From Pseudomonadota bacterium (GTDB lineage: Bacteria > Desulfobacterota > Binatia > Binatales > Binataceae): a stretch of DNA of 64,000 nucleotides. Positions 20,637 to 28,855 of this stretch are shown here, one piece after another; within the stretch, counting starts at the first letter, position 1, and each line of letters begins with the position of its first letter. The notes under the pieces were generated by a model that ran no database searches, was not told the DNA's origin, and saw only the letters and a list, made by a program, of their open reading frames with translations. The stretch covers positions 96,344 to 160,343 of the forward strand of contig JAJPIG010000006.1 of NCBI GenBank assembly GCA_021324855.1, given 5' to 3'. Both the position numbers and the translations under genes were made by a program.

Positions 20637-22118
20637 ATGCGTTTTTGTCCACAGTGCGGCGCTGAGCTTGTGCCCGAGGCGAAATTCTGCGTCGAATGCG
20701 GCGAGCGAGTGGCGCCTGCGGCCCAGGCGCGCGCGCCGGTTCCGACCGTCTTCATCGCGGTGATCGCCGGACTTGCCGTTACCGGGCTCGCTGCCGCCGC
20801 TCTTATCCTGCGCAATCTTCCTGCGCACGAGCGCGCTGTCGCCCGGTTTGCCGACGCCGATGCTCCCGACAACTCCGGGATGCCGCCGAATCATCCGCCG
20901 ATCAAGATTCCCCAGAAGGCCATCGATTTCATCAACGATCTCGAGCGTCGCGCCGAGGCCAAGCCGAATGATCTCCCATTATGGGACCAGCTTGGCGATG
21001 TCACCAGCCGCGCCGCCCTGTTCGATCCTGCCTACCGCAGCCGCTCGCTCGCCGCTTACGATCATGTGCTTAAGCTTTCGCCTGATGATCCGGCCGCGCT
21101 GCGCGGCGTCGGCAATATCAATTACGATCTCCGCCACTACGATGAAGCCATCGCGGCGTACGAGCATTACCTGAAGGAGAGGCCCGGCGATCCCGAGGTG
21201 CTGACCGACCTCGGCACGATGTACCTCTCGAGCGGAAATCCCGATCAGGCCGTCTTGCAATACAAGCAGGCGCTGCTCACCAACCCGAAGTTTTTCCAGG
21301 CGTACTACAATCTCGGTGTCGCGTATGGCCAGGAGAACCAGATGGCGCAGGCGCGCGCGAGCTTCGAGCGGGCGCTGGAGCTTGCGCCTGATGAGAAGAC
21401 GCGCGGCGAGATCAAGCAGATGATGGCGTCGATCGAGGGCGCCGGAAGCGCTTCCGCTCCGAATATTGAGCCTGTGGCTGCGACGACTTTCCAGGGGTCG
21501 GTCGAGCAGATGATCCACGCGCTGCCGATCGCGGGTAACAAGGTGACGTCGGTCCAGTGGCCGACCGACTCGCATGCGCGCGTGATGTTCCAGGACTTCC
21601 CGATGGACTCGATGCCGCCGTTTGCGAAGATGAAGTTCCTCGCCAACCTGCGCTCAGTGGTCCTTGCCAACATGCAGCAATATCGCGTGGGCGGCCCGGT
21701 GATAGTCGATCTGATCGACGCGGCGAGCGGCAAGGTGATGGATTCGGTTGCGGTCACCGCGGCGATTCACAGCGGCGGCGCGCCGTCGGCCGCGAATCCC
21801 GCGCCGGCCGTGGCGGCATCGAACGCCGAGGCGCCGACGCCAGCCGATTTCCAGGGTGCAGTCGACCAGATGATGCGGCAATTGCCGATCGCAGGCGTCA
21901 AGGTCCAGGCGCTCAAATGGTCAGCGCCGACGCGCGCCACCGTGCTGATGGACAACTTTCCGATGGATTCGATGCCGGCGTTTGTCCGCGCGCGATTCCT
22001 CGATCACGTCAAGTCGGGGCTCGAGAATGTAAAACGCGCGCACAACGTCTCGGAAACCGTGCAACTCGACATCGCTGACGCCGCGAGCGGTCGCGTGATG
22101 GAGTCGGTGTCGGAATGA
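20637..22118 (+). CDS. zinc-ribbon + TM + TPR protein with tandem C-terminal domain duplication
   Basis: MRFCPQCGAELVPEAKFCVECGERV; TPRs; repeated ~85-aa unit FQG(S/A)V(E/D)QM...FPMDSMP...AASG(K/R)VM(D/E)SV. Confidence 0.85.
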   Translation: MRFCPQCGAELVPEAKFCVECGERVAPAAQARAPVPTVFIAVIAGLAVTGLAAAALILRNLPAHERAVARFADADAPDNSGMPPNHPPIKIPQKAIDFINDLERRAEAKPNDLPLWDQLGDVTSRAALFDPAYRSRSLAAYDHVLKLSPDDPAALRGVGNINYDLRHYDEAIAAYEHYLKERPGDPEVLTDLGTMYLSSGNPDQAVLQYKQALLTNPKFFQAYYNLGVAYGQENQMAQARASFERALELAPDEKTRGEIKQMMASIEGAGSASAPNIEPVAATTFQGSVEQMIHALPIAGNKVTSVQWPTDSHARVMFQDFPMDSMPPFAKMKFLANLRSVVLANMQQYRVGGPVIVDLIDAASGKVMDSVAVTAAIHSGGAPSAANPAPAVAASNAEAPTPADFQGAVDQMMRQLPIAGVKVQALKWSAPTRATVLMDNFPMDSMPAFVRARFLDHVKSGLENVKRAHNVSETVQLDIADAASGRVMESVSE

Positions 22119-22140
22119 GCCGGCGGGCGAAAGGACAATC

Positions 22141-23568
22141 ATGCTGAAAAGCGGGGCGGAGCATCTCGAAAGCCTGCGCGACGGCCGGCGCGTCTTCATC
22201 GGCAGCGAGCAGGTCGCCGACGTCACCAACCATCCGGCGTTCCGCAATGCGGCGCGCACGGTCGCATCGATCTACGATCTGAAAGCGGCGCCGGAAAATC
22301 GCGACACCATGACTTTCGAGGAGGACGGTCATCGCTACAGCGGCTATTTTCTCCGCGCGCGCTCGCGCGGCGATCTCGAACTGCGCACCGGAACGCATCG
22401 CAAGATCGCCGACCTGACCTACGGGATGCTCGGGCGCTCGCCCGATCACGTGGCGAGCTTCGTTACCGGGATGGCGATGAATCCCGCCGTGTTCGGCAAG
22501 TACGCCGAGAACATCGTCGCTTACTACCATCACATGCGCGACCAAGACGTTTACGCCGCGTACGCGGTCTCGCCGCCCGCGGCGGCGCGCAATCCCGAGT
22601 TCTACCAGAAGGAGAACATCCCGGTGCCAACGCTCCGCGTAGTGCGTGAGGATGACGACGGCGTGGTGATCTCGGGCATGAAGATGCTCGCGACGGGCGC
22701 AATCCTCGCCAACGAAATCTGGATCGGCAACGTGCTGCCGCTCGCCGCGGAATTCCGCCGCGAAGCGATCACCTGCGCGATTCCATGCAACGCGCCCGGG
22801 CTGGTCCTGTGGTCGCGCAAACCGCTTGAGCCCTACGCGCGCAACGATTTCGACGCGCCGCTCACCGCGCGCTTTGACGAGACCGACAGCATGGTGCTGT
22901 GCGAGGACGTCAAGGTGCCGTGGGAGCGAGTCTTCGTTCACGACGATGCGATCCTCTCGCGGCGCATCTACACCGAAACCCCCGCGCACGCCTTCGGCAA
23001 CCATCAGTCGAACGTGCGCTTCGCCTCCAAGATGCGCCTGATCGTCGGCGTCGCGAGCCGCATCGCGCAATCATCGGGATCGGACCAGGTGCCTGCCGTG
23101 CGCGAGACGCTCGGCCGGCTCGCCGCGCTCGAGGCTGCCCTCGAAGGGATGATCGCGGGACAGCTCCATGCGGCCGAGTCGTGGCCGCCGGGCTACATGA
23201 CGTTCAATCGCCGCTACATGTATGCGGCGCTCAACTGGTGCACCGAAGGACATTCGGCGATTGTCGATTGCCTGCGCGAGCTGTGCGGCGGCGGCGTGTT
23301 GCAGATGCCGGCCGACGACTCGGTGATCGAAGAGCCTGCGATGCGCGAGCTGTTCGAGACCTACTGGAGCACGCCGCAGATGGACGCCGAGCGGCGGATG
23401 CGGCTGTTCAAGCTGGCCTGGGACCTGGTCGGCTCGGAGTTCGCCGGGCGCCATCAGCAGTACGAGAAATTCTACGCCGGCGCCTCGTTCATCGTGCGCA
23501 ACTACAGCTTCGTCAACGCGCCGTGGGACGAGTTCCACGCGCTGGTCGACGATCTTATCGGACGCTGA
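22141..23568 (+). CDS. HpaB family flavin-dependent (4-hydroxyphenylacetate 3-hydroxylase-like) protein
   Basis: MLKSGAEHLESLRDGRRVFIGSEQVADVTNHPAFRNAART; SGMKMLATGAILANE; GGGVLQMP. Confidence 0.88.
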   Translation: MLKSGAEHLESLRDGRRVFIGSEQVADVTNHPAFRNAARTVASIYDLKAAPENRDTMTFEEDGHRYSGYFLRARSRGDLELRTGTHRKIADLTYGMLGRSPDHVASFVTGMAMNPAVFGKYAENIVAYYHHMRDQDVYAAYAVSPPAAARNPEFYQKENIPVPTLRVVREDDDGVVISGMKMLATGAILANEIWIGNVLPLAAEFRREAITCAIPCNAPGLVLWSRKPLEPYARNDFDAPLTARFDETDSMVLCEDVKVPWERVFVHDDAILSRRIYTETPAHAFGNHQSNVRFASKMRLIVGVASRIAQSSGSDQVPAVRETLGRLAALEAALEGMIAGQLHAAESWPPGYMTFNRRYMYAALNWCTEGHSAIVDCLRELCGGGVLQMPADDSVIEEPAMRELFETYWSTPQMDAERRMRLFKLAWDLVGSEFAGRHQQYEKFYAGASFIVRNYSFVNAPWDEFHALVDDLIGR

Positions 23569-23763
23569 TCAAGCTTCGCGGCAGGCCGGGAAGCGGATCG
23601 TAATCGCGCGATCGATCAGCTCCGGCTGCCGGAACTCGCCGTGAATCGGACAGCGCGCGCGATAGGCCCGCATCAGCACCGCGGCGCTGTCGACCTGCGC
23701 CACCAATTGGGCTGCGACCTCGCGATCGCATCCCGCCTCCGGACATCGAATGGTTTCCCGCAT
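23569..23763 (-). CDS. small Cys-rich hypothetical protein
   Basis: 64 aa; CPEAGC...CPIHGEF Cys/His pattern. Confidence 0.5.
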   Translation of the reverse strand: MRETIRCPEAGCDREVAAQLVAQVDSAAVLMRAYRARCPIHGEFRQPELIDRAITIRFPACREA

Positions 23764-23955
23764 CGCCCCAACTCCTCCCCGTCACCACTAAAGGGGATTA
23801 TACCCCGATTGTGCGCTTTCCCAACCGGCGCTCGCGGGCGCTGTCGTCCCGCGCCGCCTCCGGCATCGCCAGGGAATGTCGATTGACGCCCGTATTCAAA
23901 ATGCTTCGGCATCCCGACGTTGATTTGGTGACCACCGGTAGCTACCATTGAAAAA

Positions 23956-24255
23956 ATGAAGTCCGTCGGCGTCAAGCAACTCAAATCGCGGCTTTCGGAA
24001 TACCTGCGGCTCGTGCGCCGCGGTGAAACCGTCCTGGTTACCGATCGCGATGAGGTGGTGGCGGAACTGCGTCCGACGCGCAGGCGGTCTGCTGCTGCCG
24101 ATTCGCTCGATGAACTGCTCGACTCGCTGGCCGAGCGCGGAGAGGTGACCCGGGCGGCCATCCCCAAGCGGCGATGGAAATGGAAGGCCGCCGGACTCGG
24201 CTTGGCCGCCGGTTCCGCTTCCGCTCTTCTGGACGAGATTCGCAGCGATCGATGA
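23956..24255 (+). CDS. Phd/YefM-type antitoxin
   Basis: MKSVGVKQLKSRLSEYLRLVRRGETVLVTDRDEVVAELRP. Confidence 0.88.
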   Translation: MKSVGVKQLKSRLSEYLRLVRRGETVLVTDRDEVVAELRPTRRRSAAADSLDELLDSLAERGEVTRAAIPKRRWKWKAAGLGLAAGSASALLDEIRSDR

Positions 24256-24674
24256 ACGCAGCCGCGCCGCCCTGCCTTTACCTGGATACTTCGGCGGTTC
24301 TGCGCGCGGTTCTGGAGAACGGCGCCGACCCGGACCTCGAAGCGCGGATCACCGCGGCCCCGGCGCTGATTACCTCGCGCCTGTCGATGGTTGAAGCCGC
24401 GCGCGCACTCCATCGTTTGCGCCAGGTCGGCCGGGTCAGTGAAATAAAAATCGCCGATGCCGAGCGCGAGATCGCCGCGGTGTGGGCGCGATGCGAAGTG
24501 TGGGAATTGACGCCTGCGGTGTGCGAAAGGGCTCGCCAGGTTGCCCCGGGAAAACCGCTGCGAACCCTCGATTCCCTTCATCTGGCGACTTTCGTTCTGG
24601 CCCGGGAAAGAATCGAGGGTCTCGAGCTGGTAACCGCCGACGAACGCCTGCGAGCGGCGGTCGAAACGGTCTAG
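24252..24674 (+). CDS. vapC: PIN-domain (VapC-type) toxin
   Basis: YLDTSAVLRAVL, TSRLSMVEAARAL, RTLDSLHLATF; ATGA overlap with antitoxin. Confidence 0.9.
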   Translation: MNAAAPPCLYLDTSAVLRAVLENGADPDLEARITAAPALITSRLSMVEAARALHRLRQVGRVSEIKIADAEREIAAVWARCEVWELTPAVCERARQVAPGKPLRTLDSLHLATFVLARERIEGLELVTADERLRAAVETV

Positions 24675-24705
24675 CCTTCAGGTCACGGGACGCGCGGCGG
24701 ACCAT

Positions 24706-24738
24706 GCGAGGTCCTTCACTTCGTTCAGGATGGCGAAA
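24706..24738 (-). repeat. dispersed intergenic repeat of the 'HPERSEG' type
   Basis: Minus strand ttcgccatcctgaacgaagtgaaggacctcgc; conceptual translation FRHPERSEGP, a string I recognise from spurious ORFs over a widespread bacterial repeat. Confidence 0.55.
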
Positions 24739-24812
24739 CAAAAAGGGTCGATAATTTACTCGGAGCGGATGGATAGCCGCACTCGGGATAGCAAGCGCGC
24801 CCCGTAAAATGA

Positions 24813-24836
24813 GGGGCCGGGATTGCTCCCGGCCCC
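24813..24836 (-). terminator. strong GC hairpin, possible terminator of minus-strand transcript
   Basis: ggggccggga gcaa tcccggcccc followed by tcatttt on minus strand. Confidence 0.45.
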
Positions 24837-24904
24837 CCGCCGCCTCATCCTCCGCCGCCCCACCACCACATCGATGAGCGGGCTGCTCGCGCCCGCCAGC
24901 CGTC

Positions 24905-25018
24905 AAAAAAAGCCCCGGAGGAATTTTTCACCGCCGCGCACGCGTTCAGCCGCCGACCGCCGCCCATCTCCCGCGTGAAACTCTTACGACCACCGCCGCC
25001 TTCGTATTCCTCCGGGGC
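24905..25018 (-). ncRNA. candidate structured RNA / long-loop terminator downstream of nrdJ
   Basis: Minus strand: 13-bp perfect stem gccccggaggaat/attcctccggggc closing internal acga/tcgt and tttcac/gtgaaa stems, then TTTTTTT. Confidence 0.4.
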
Positions 25019-25092
25019 GCCCACCGCCAAGCCGCCGCCACCCCCCAACTCCAACGGGCAGTTTGCCCGTTCAGTTCAATTTTCCGGTGCCG

Positions 25093-25245
25093 CTAGTTTT
25101 TCGGCACCACTTCGCGAAACGTAAACAAACCGTGATTTGGACAGAAACATCGATAGAGCCGCCACACCGCCGTCAGGCGCGGAATCACGCGCAACAGGTT
25201 CCCGACCGATGGCGACTGACATTTCGGACAATCCACCGTGCGCAT
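25093..25245 (-). CDS. 50-aa zinc-ribbon miniprotein (not in supplied ORF track)
   Basis: Manual translation MRTVDCPKCQSPSVGNLLRVIPRLTAVWRLYRCFCPNHGLFTFREVVPKN*, preceded by ggaggtggggcg-ATG. Confidence 0.7.
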   Translation of the reverse strand: MRTVDCPKCQSPSVGNLLRVIPRLTAVWRLYRCFCPNHGLFTFREVVPKN

Positions 25246-25258
25246 CGCCCCACCTCCA

Positions 25259-28039
25259 TCACGAGCATCCGCTCGTCGTGCCGCAATTCATGCATTTATA
25301 GCAGGCGCCGTTGCGCACCATGATGCATCCGCAGTCGGGGCACGGCGGCGCATCCGCCTGGTTGATGAAGGTCTGCCGCAGGCTCGTGTCCTTGCCCTCG
25401 ATCAGCGTCGCGACGGGTTTCGATGCCGCCGCCGGCGCGAGCGTGCCGCCGTTGCCGTTGCTCTCGGGCTGCGCGCCGATGATCCCGACCTCGCGCCGTG
25501 CCTCCTCGTCGAGGAACTTGGAGGCCATCCAGCGGAACAGGTAATCGACGATCGATTTCGCGTACGGAATCTGCGGGTTCTTGGTGAAGCCCGACGGCTC
25601 GAAGCGCATGTGCGCGAACTTGTCGACTAAAAACCGCAGCGGCACGCCATATTGCAGCGCATACGAAATCGCAGTCGCGAACGAGTCCATCAGGCCGGAG
25701 ATGGTCGAGCCCTGCTTCGACATCGAGACGAAAATTTCGCCCGGCGTCCCGTCCTCGTACATTCCGACCGTGATGTAGCCCTCGTGGCCGGCGATATCGA
25801 ATTTGTGCGTGATCGAGCGCCGCTCGTCGGGCAGCTTGCGGCGCAACGGCCTGAATTCATCGCCGGGAACCAGCGCCTGCGCGGCCACTGCCGCTGCCGG
25901 AGCTGCGGCCTTCGCGGTATTGAGCGGCTGCGTGCGCTTCGATCCATCGCGATAAATCGCAACCGCCTTCAAGCCGAGCCGCCACGCCGTCACGTACGCT
26001 TCCGCGATCTCATCGGGCGTCGCCTCATTCGGCATGTTGATGGTTTTCGAAATCGCGCCCGAGATGAACGGCTGCACCGCGCCCATCATCTTGAGATGGC
26101 CGAGGTAGTGAATCGTGCGCGAGCCCGAGCGCGGCTTGAACGCGCAATCGAAGATCGCGAGATGGGCGTCGCTCAGATGCGGCGCGCCTTCGATGGTCTC
26201 GTGCTCATCGAGATATTCAACGATCTCCTGGATCTCCTTTGAATCGTAGCCGATGCGTTTGAGCGCGCGTGGGACCGTGTTGTTGACGATCTTGAGCATC
26301 CCGCCGCCGACCAGCTTCTTGTACTTGATCAATGCGATATCGGGCTCGATGCCGGTGGTGTCGCAGTCCATCATGAAGGCGATCGTGCCGGTCGGCGCGA
26401 TCACCGTCGCCTGCGAGTTCCGGTAGCCGGCGCTCTGACCGAGCCGCAGCGCTTCATCCCAGGACTCGCGCGCGGCGCGCAACAGATCGAGCGGCACCAG
26501 CGCCGAGTCGAGTTTGTAGGCGTGCGAGCGATGACGCTCGATTACCTTGAGCATCGGCTCACGATTCGGCGGAAAGCCTGCGAATGGGCCCATCGCGGCT
26601 GCGATCCGCGCCGATTGCAGGTAGGCCTCGCCCGTCATCAGGGCAGTAATTGCGGCGGCGTAGCCGCGTCCCTGGTCCGAGTCATAAGGCATCCCGAGCG
26701 CCATCAGCAGCGCGCCGAGATTTGCGTAGCCCAACCCGAGCTCGCGGAAGTCGTGCGCGTTCCTAGTGATCTCCTCGGTCGGATAGGAAGAGTAATCGAC
26801 CACGATTTCCTGCGCCGTGATCATCACGTCCACCGCATGGCGGAACGCGCGCACGTCGAACTCGCCGCGCTCGTCGATGAACTTGAGCAGGTTGAGTGAG
26901 GCGAGATTGCAGGCCGAGTTGTCGAGATGCATGTACTCGCTGCATGGATTCGACGCGTTGATGCGCCCGCTCGCCGGGCAGGTGTGCCAGGTGTTGATGG
27001 TGGTATCGAACTGCATCCCGGGATCGCCGCAGGCATGCGTCGCCTCGGCGATCATCCTGAGCAGCTCGCGCGCCGGAAATTCGTCGGCCACCTCGCCGCT
27101 GCAAACCCATCGGGTTCGCCACATTGCGTCGTTGATCACCGCCTGCATGAACTCATCGGAGGCGCGGACCGAGTTATTGGCGTTCTGGAAGAAGACTGAG
27201 CCGTAGGCGTCGCCGTCGAGCGAGGCGTCGTAACCGGCTTCGATCAGGGCCCACGCCTTCTTCTCCTCGCTTTCCTTGCAGCGCACGAACTCCTTGATGT
27301 CCGGATGGTCGGCGTTCAGCACTACCATCTTGGCTGCGCGCCGCGTCTTGCCCCCTGACTTGATCACGCCCGCGGACGCATCGGCGGCCTTCATGAACGA
27401 AAGCGGACCGGATGCGGTGCCGCCCGCCGAAAGCTTTTCGCGGCGTGAGCGTACGGCCGAAAGATTGACGCCCGAGCCGGAACCGCCTTTGAAGATCATT
27501 CCTTCGTTGCGGTACCAGTTAAGGATCGAGTCCATGTTGTCCTCGACCTTCAGGATGAAGCAGGCCGAGCATTGCGGTTTGGGCTCGATGCCGACATTGA
27601 AATAGACCGGGCTGTTGAAAGCGGCCTTCTGATTGATCAGCAGATGGACGAGTTCGGAGCGGAACACATCGCGCTCGTCGGCGTTGACAAAATAGCCGCC
27701 GCGCTCGCCCCATCCGGTGATGGTGTCGACGACGCGCAGTACGAGTTGACGGACCGAAGTCTCGCGCCTCGGGGTGCCGATCTGGCCGCGGAAATACTTG
27801 GAGACCACCACGTTGGTGGCGGTCTGGGACCAGGAGCGCGGAACCTCGACGTCGGTCTGCTCGAAGACTACGCGGCCGTCCTCACCGGCGATTACGGCCG
27901 AGCGACGCTCCCATTCGACCTCGGTCATCGGATCGACACCGGGACGGGTAAAGAAACGCTCAAGGCGGACGCCGCCACCCTTGTGGATGGGCGCCGCGGT
28001 CTGAGCTATTTCGACAGGTTTTTTTTCCAATTCAGCCAT
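25259..28039 (-). CDS. nrdJ: class II (B12-dependent) ribonucleoside-diphosphate reductase
   Basis: 926 aa; NPCSEYMHLDNSACNLASLNL, VIAPTGTIAFMMDCDTTGIEPD, C-terminal zinc motif CPDCGCIMVRNGACYKCMNCGTTSGCS. Confidence 0.93.
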   Translation of the reverse strand: MAELEKKPVEIAQTAAPIHKGGGVRLERFFTRPGVDPMTEVEWERRSAVIAGEDGRVVFEQTDVEVPRSWSQTATNVVVSKYFRGQIGTPRRETSVRQLVLRVVDTITGWGERGGYFVNADERDVFRSELVHLLINQKAAFNSPVYFNVGIEPKPQCSACFILKVEDNMDSILNWYRNEGMIFKGGSGSGVNLSAVRSRREKLSAGGTASGPLSFMKAADASAGVIKSGGKTRRAAKMVVLNADHPDIKEFVRCKESEEKKAWALIEAGYDASLDGDAYGSVFFQNANNSVRASDEFMQAVINDAMWRTRWVCSGEVADEFPARELLRMIAEATHACGDPGMQFDTTINTWHTCPASGRINASNPCSEYMHLDNSACNLASLNLLKFIDERGEFDVRAFRHAVDVMITAQEIVVDYSSYPTEEITRNAHDFRELGLGYANLGALLMALGMPYDSDQGRGYAAAITALMTGEAYLQSARIAAAMGPFAGFPPNREPMLKVIERHRSHAYKLDSALVPLDLLRAARESWDEALRLGQSAGYRNSQATVIAPTGTIAFMMDCDTTGIEPDIALIKYKKLVGGGMLKIVNNTVPRALKRIGYDSKEIQEIVEYLDEHETIEGAPHLSDAHLAIFDCAFKPRSGSRTIHYLGHLKMMGAVQPFISGAISKTINMPNEATPDEIAEAYVTAWRLGLKAVAIYRDGSKRTQPLNTAKAAAPAAAVAAQALVPGDEFRPLRRKLPDERRSITHKFDIAGHEGYITVGMYEDGTPGEIFVSMSKQGSTISGLMDSFATAISYALQYGVPLRFLVDKFAHMRFEPSGFTKNPQIPYAKSIVDYLFRWMASKFLDEEARREVGIIGAQPESNGNGGTLAPAAASKPVATLIEGKDTSLRQTFINQADAPPCPDCGCIMVRNGACYKCMNCGTTSGCS

Positions 28040-28149
28040 CGCCTTCCCCCTCCGCCTCCGCCCCCCAACACCCCGCTAAATCCTTGCACTAGTTTGCTTT
28101 GGATTGGGCGATTTTAATCGCATGAAAGGGTTCCAATGTCAAGCTCGAA

Positions 28150-28197
28150 ACGCAACATATTGTGTGCACATCCCTGTGGAGAAACTATATATTAGGT
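28150..28197. promoter_or_regulatory. paired NrdR boxes upstream of nrdJ
   Basis: acgcaacatattgtgt (28150-28165) and aaactatatattaggt (28182-28197), 32 bp start to start; match ACACWATATNTWGTGT at 14/16 and 13/16. Confidence 0.7.
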
Positions 28198-28320
28198 TGT
28201 TGACAGGTCTTTGGCAAATTTTCGTTCAATAAGCGAATAAGAAATCCAGCTATCTAATGACATTAGTTGGACTTATTTAAAAACAGAGCGAATTGATACG
28301 CGCATCGCGTCTCGGATAAG

Positions 28321-28779
28321 GTGCGCATCGCGATGGAACCACGGCGGCGCAAGAGCCCGGAACCGATTGCGGCGACGCTCCAGCCGATTATCGAAAAGCT
28401 CGATGCCGAGGGTCATTTCGGACTCGTGCGCCTCGCGCAGATATGGCCCGAGACGGTAGGCGAAACGATCGCGCGGCGCACCGAAGTCGGCGGCCTCAAA
28501 TTCCATACCGCGGTCATCAAGGTGTCGACCGCGATGTGGATTCAGGAGCTGAACCTGCTGAAGAGCGAAATCCTCGCCCGGCTCCAGGCGCGGCTCGGCG
28601 CGGACGTGGTGCGCGATCTGCGCTTCGTCAAGGGGCATCTCAGTCGGCGCGAGCAGCCGCGGCTCAAGCCCGTCGCACGCGCGCCGCGCCGCGCGATCGA
28701 GCTGCCGGAGCTCAAAGATCCTGAATTGCGGCGCGCTTTCGAGAGCCTGATCGAAGCCTGGGGCCGCTCCGCGCGCTGA
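28321..28779 (+). CDS. DciA-like/DUF721 protein
   Basis: LAQIWPETVGETIARRTEV...LKFHTAVIKVSTAMWIQELNLLKSEILARLQARLG. Confidence 0.8.
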   Translation: MRIAMEPRRRKSPEPIAATLQPIIEKLDAEGHFGLVRLAQIWPETVGETIARRTEVGGLKFHTAVIKVSTAMWIQELNLLKSEILARLQARLGADVVRDLRFVKGHLSRREQPRLKPVARAPRRAIELPELKDPELRRAFESLIEAWGRSAR

Positions 28780-28855
28780 CATTTATGCTTCTCGGTCCGC
28801 TTCGCGGCGCGGCGTAAACGCAAATGTCTCTTCCCTCGTCTATTCAGACGAGCAG

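Noticed and set aside
23673-24581. 302-aa minus-strand ORF over vapBC
   Set aside because: Antisense of a well-supported antitoxin/PIN pair
24845-25054. 69-aa Gly/Trp-rich ORF (TTG start, ends MWWWGGGG)
   Set aside because: Coincides with perfect stems and a U7 tract that explain the sequence better; no clear RBS
28171-28182. DnaA box (ttctccaca on minus strand) near the DciA-like gene as a possible origin
   Set aside because: Single degenerate match only; no cluster of boxes and no dnaA/dnaN nearby
28040-28320. Cobalamin riboswitch upstream of nrdJ
   Set aside because: Region is short and AT-rich, and I saw no conserved B12-box sequence; NrdR boxes fit better
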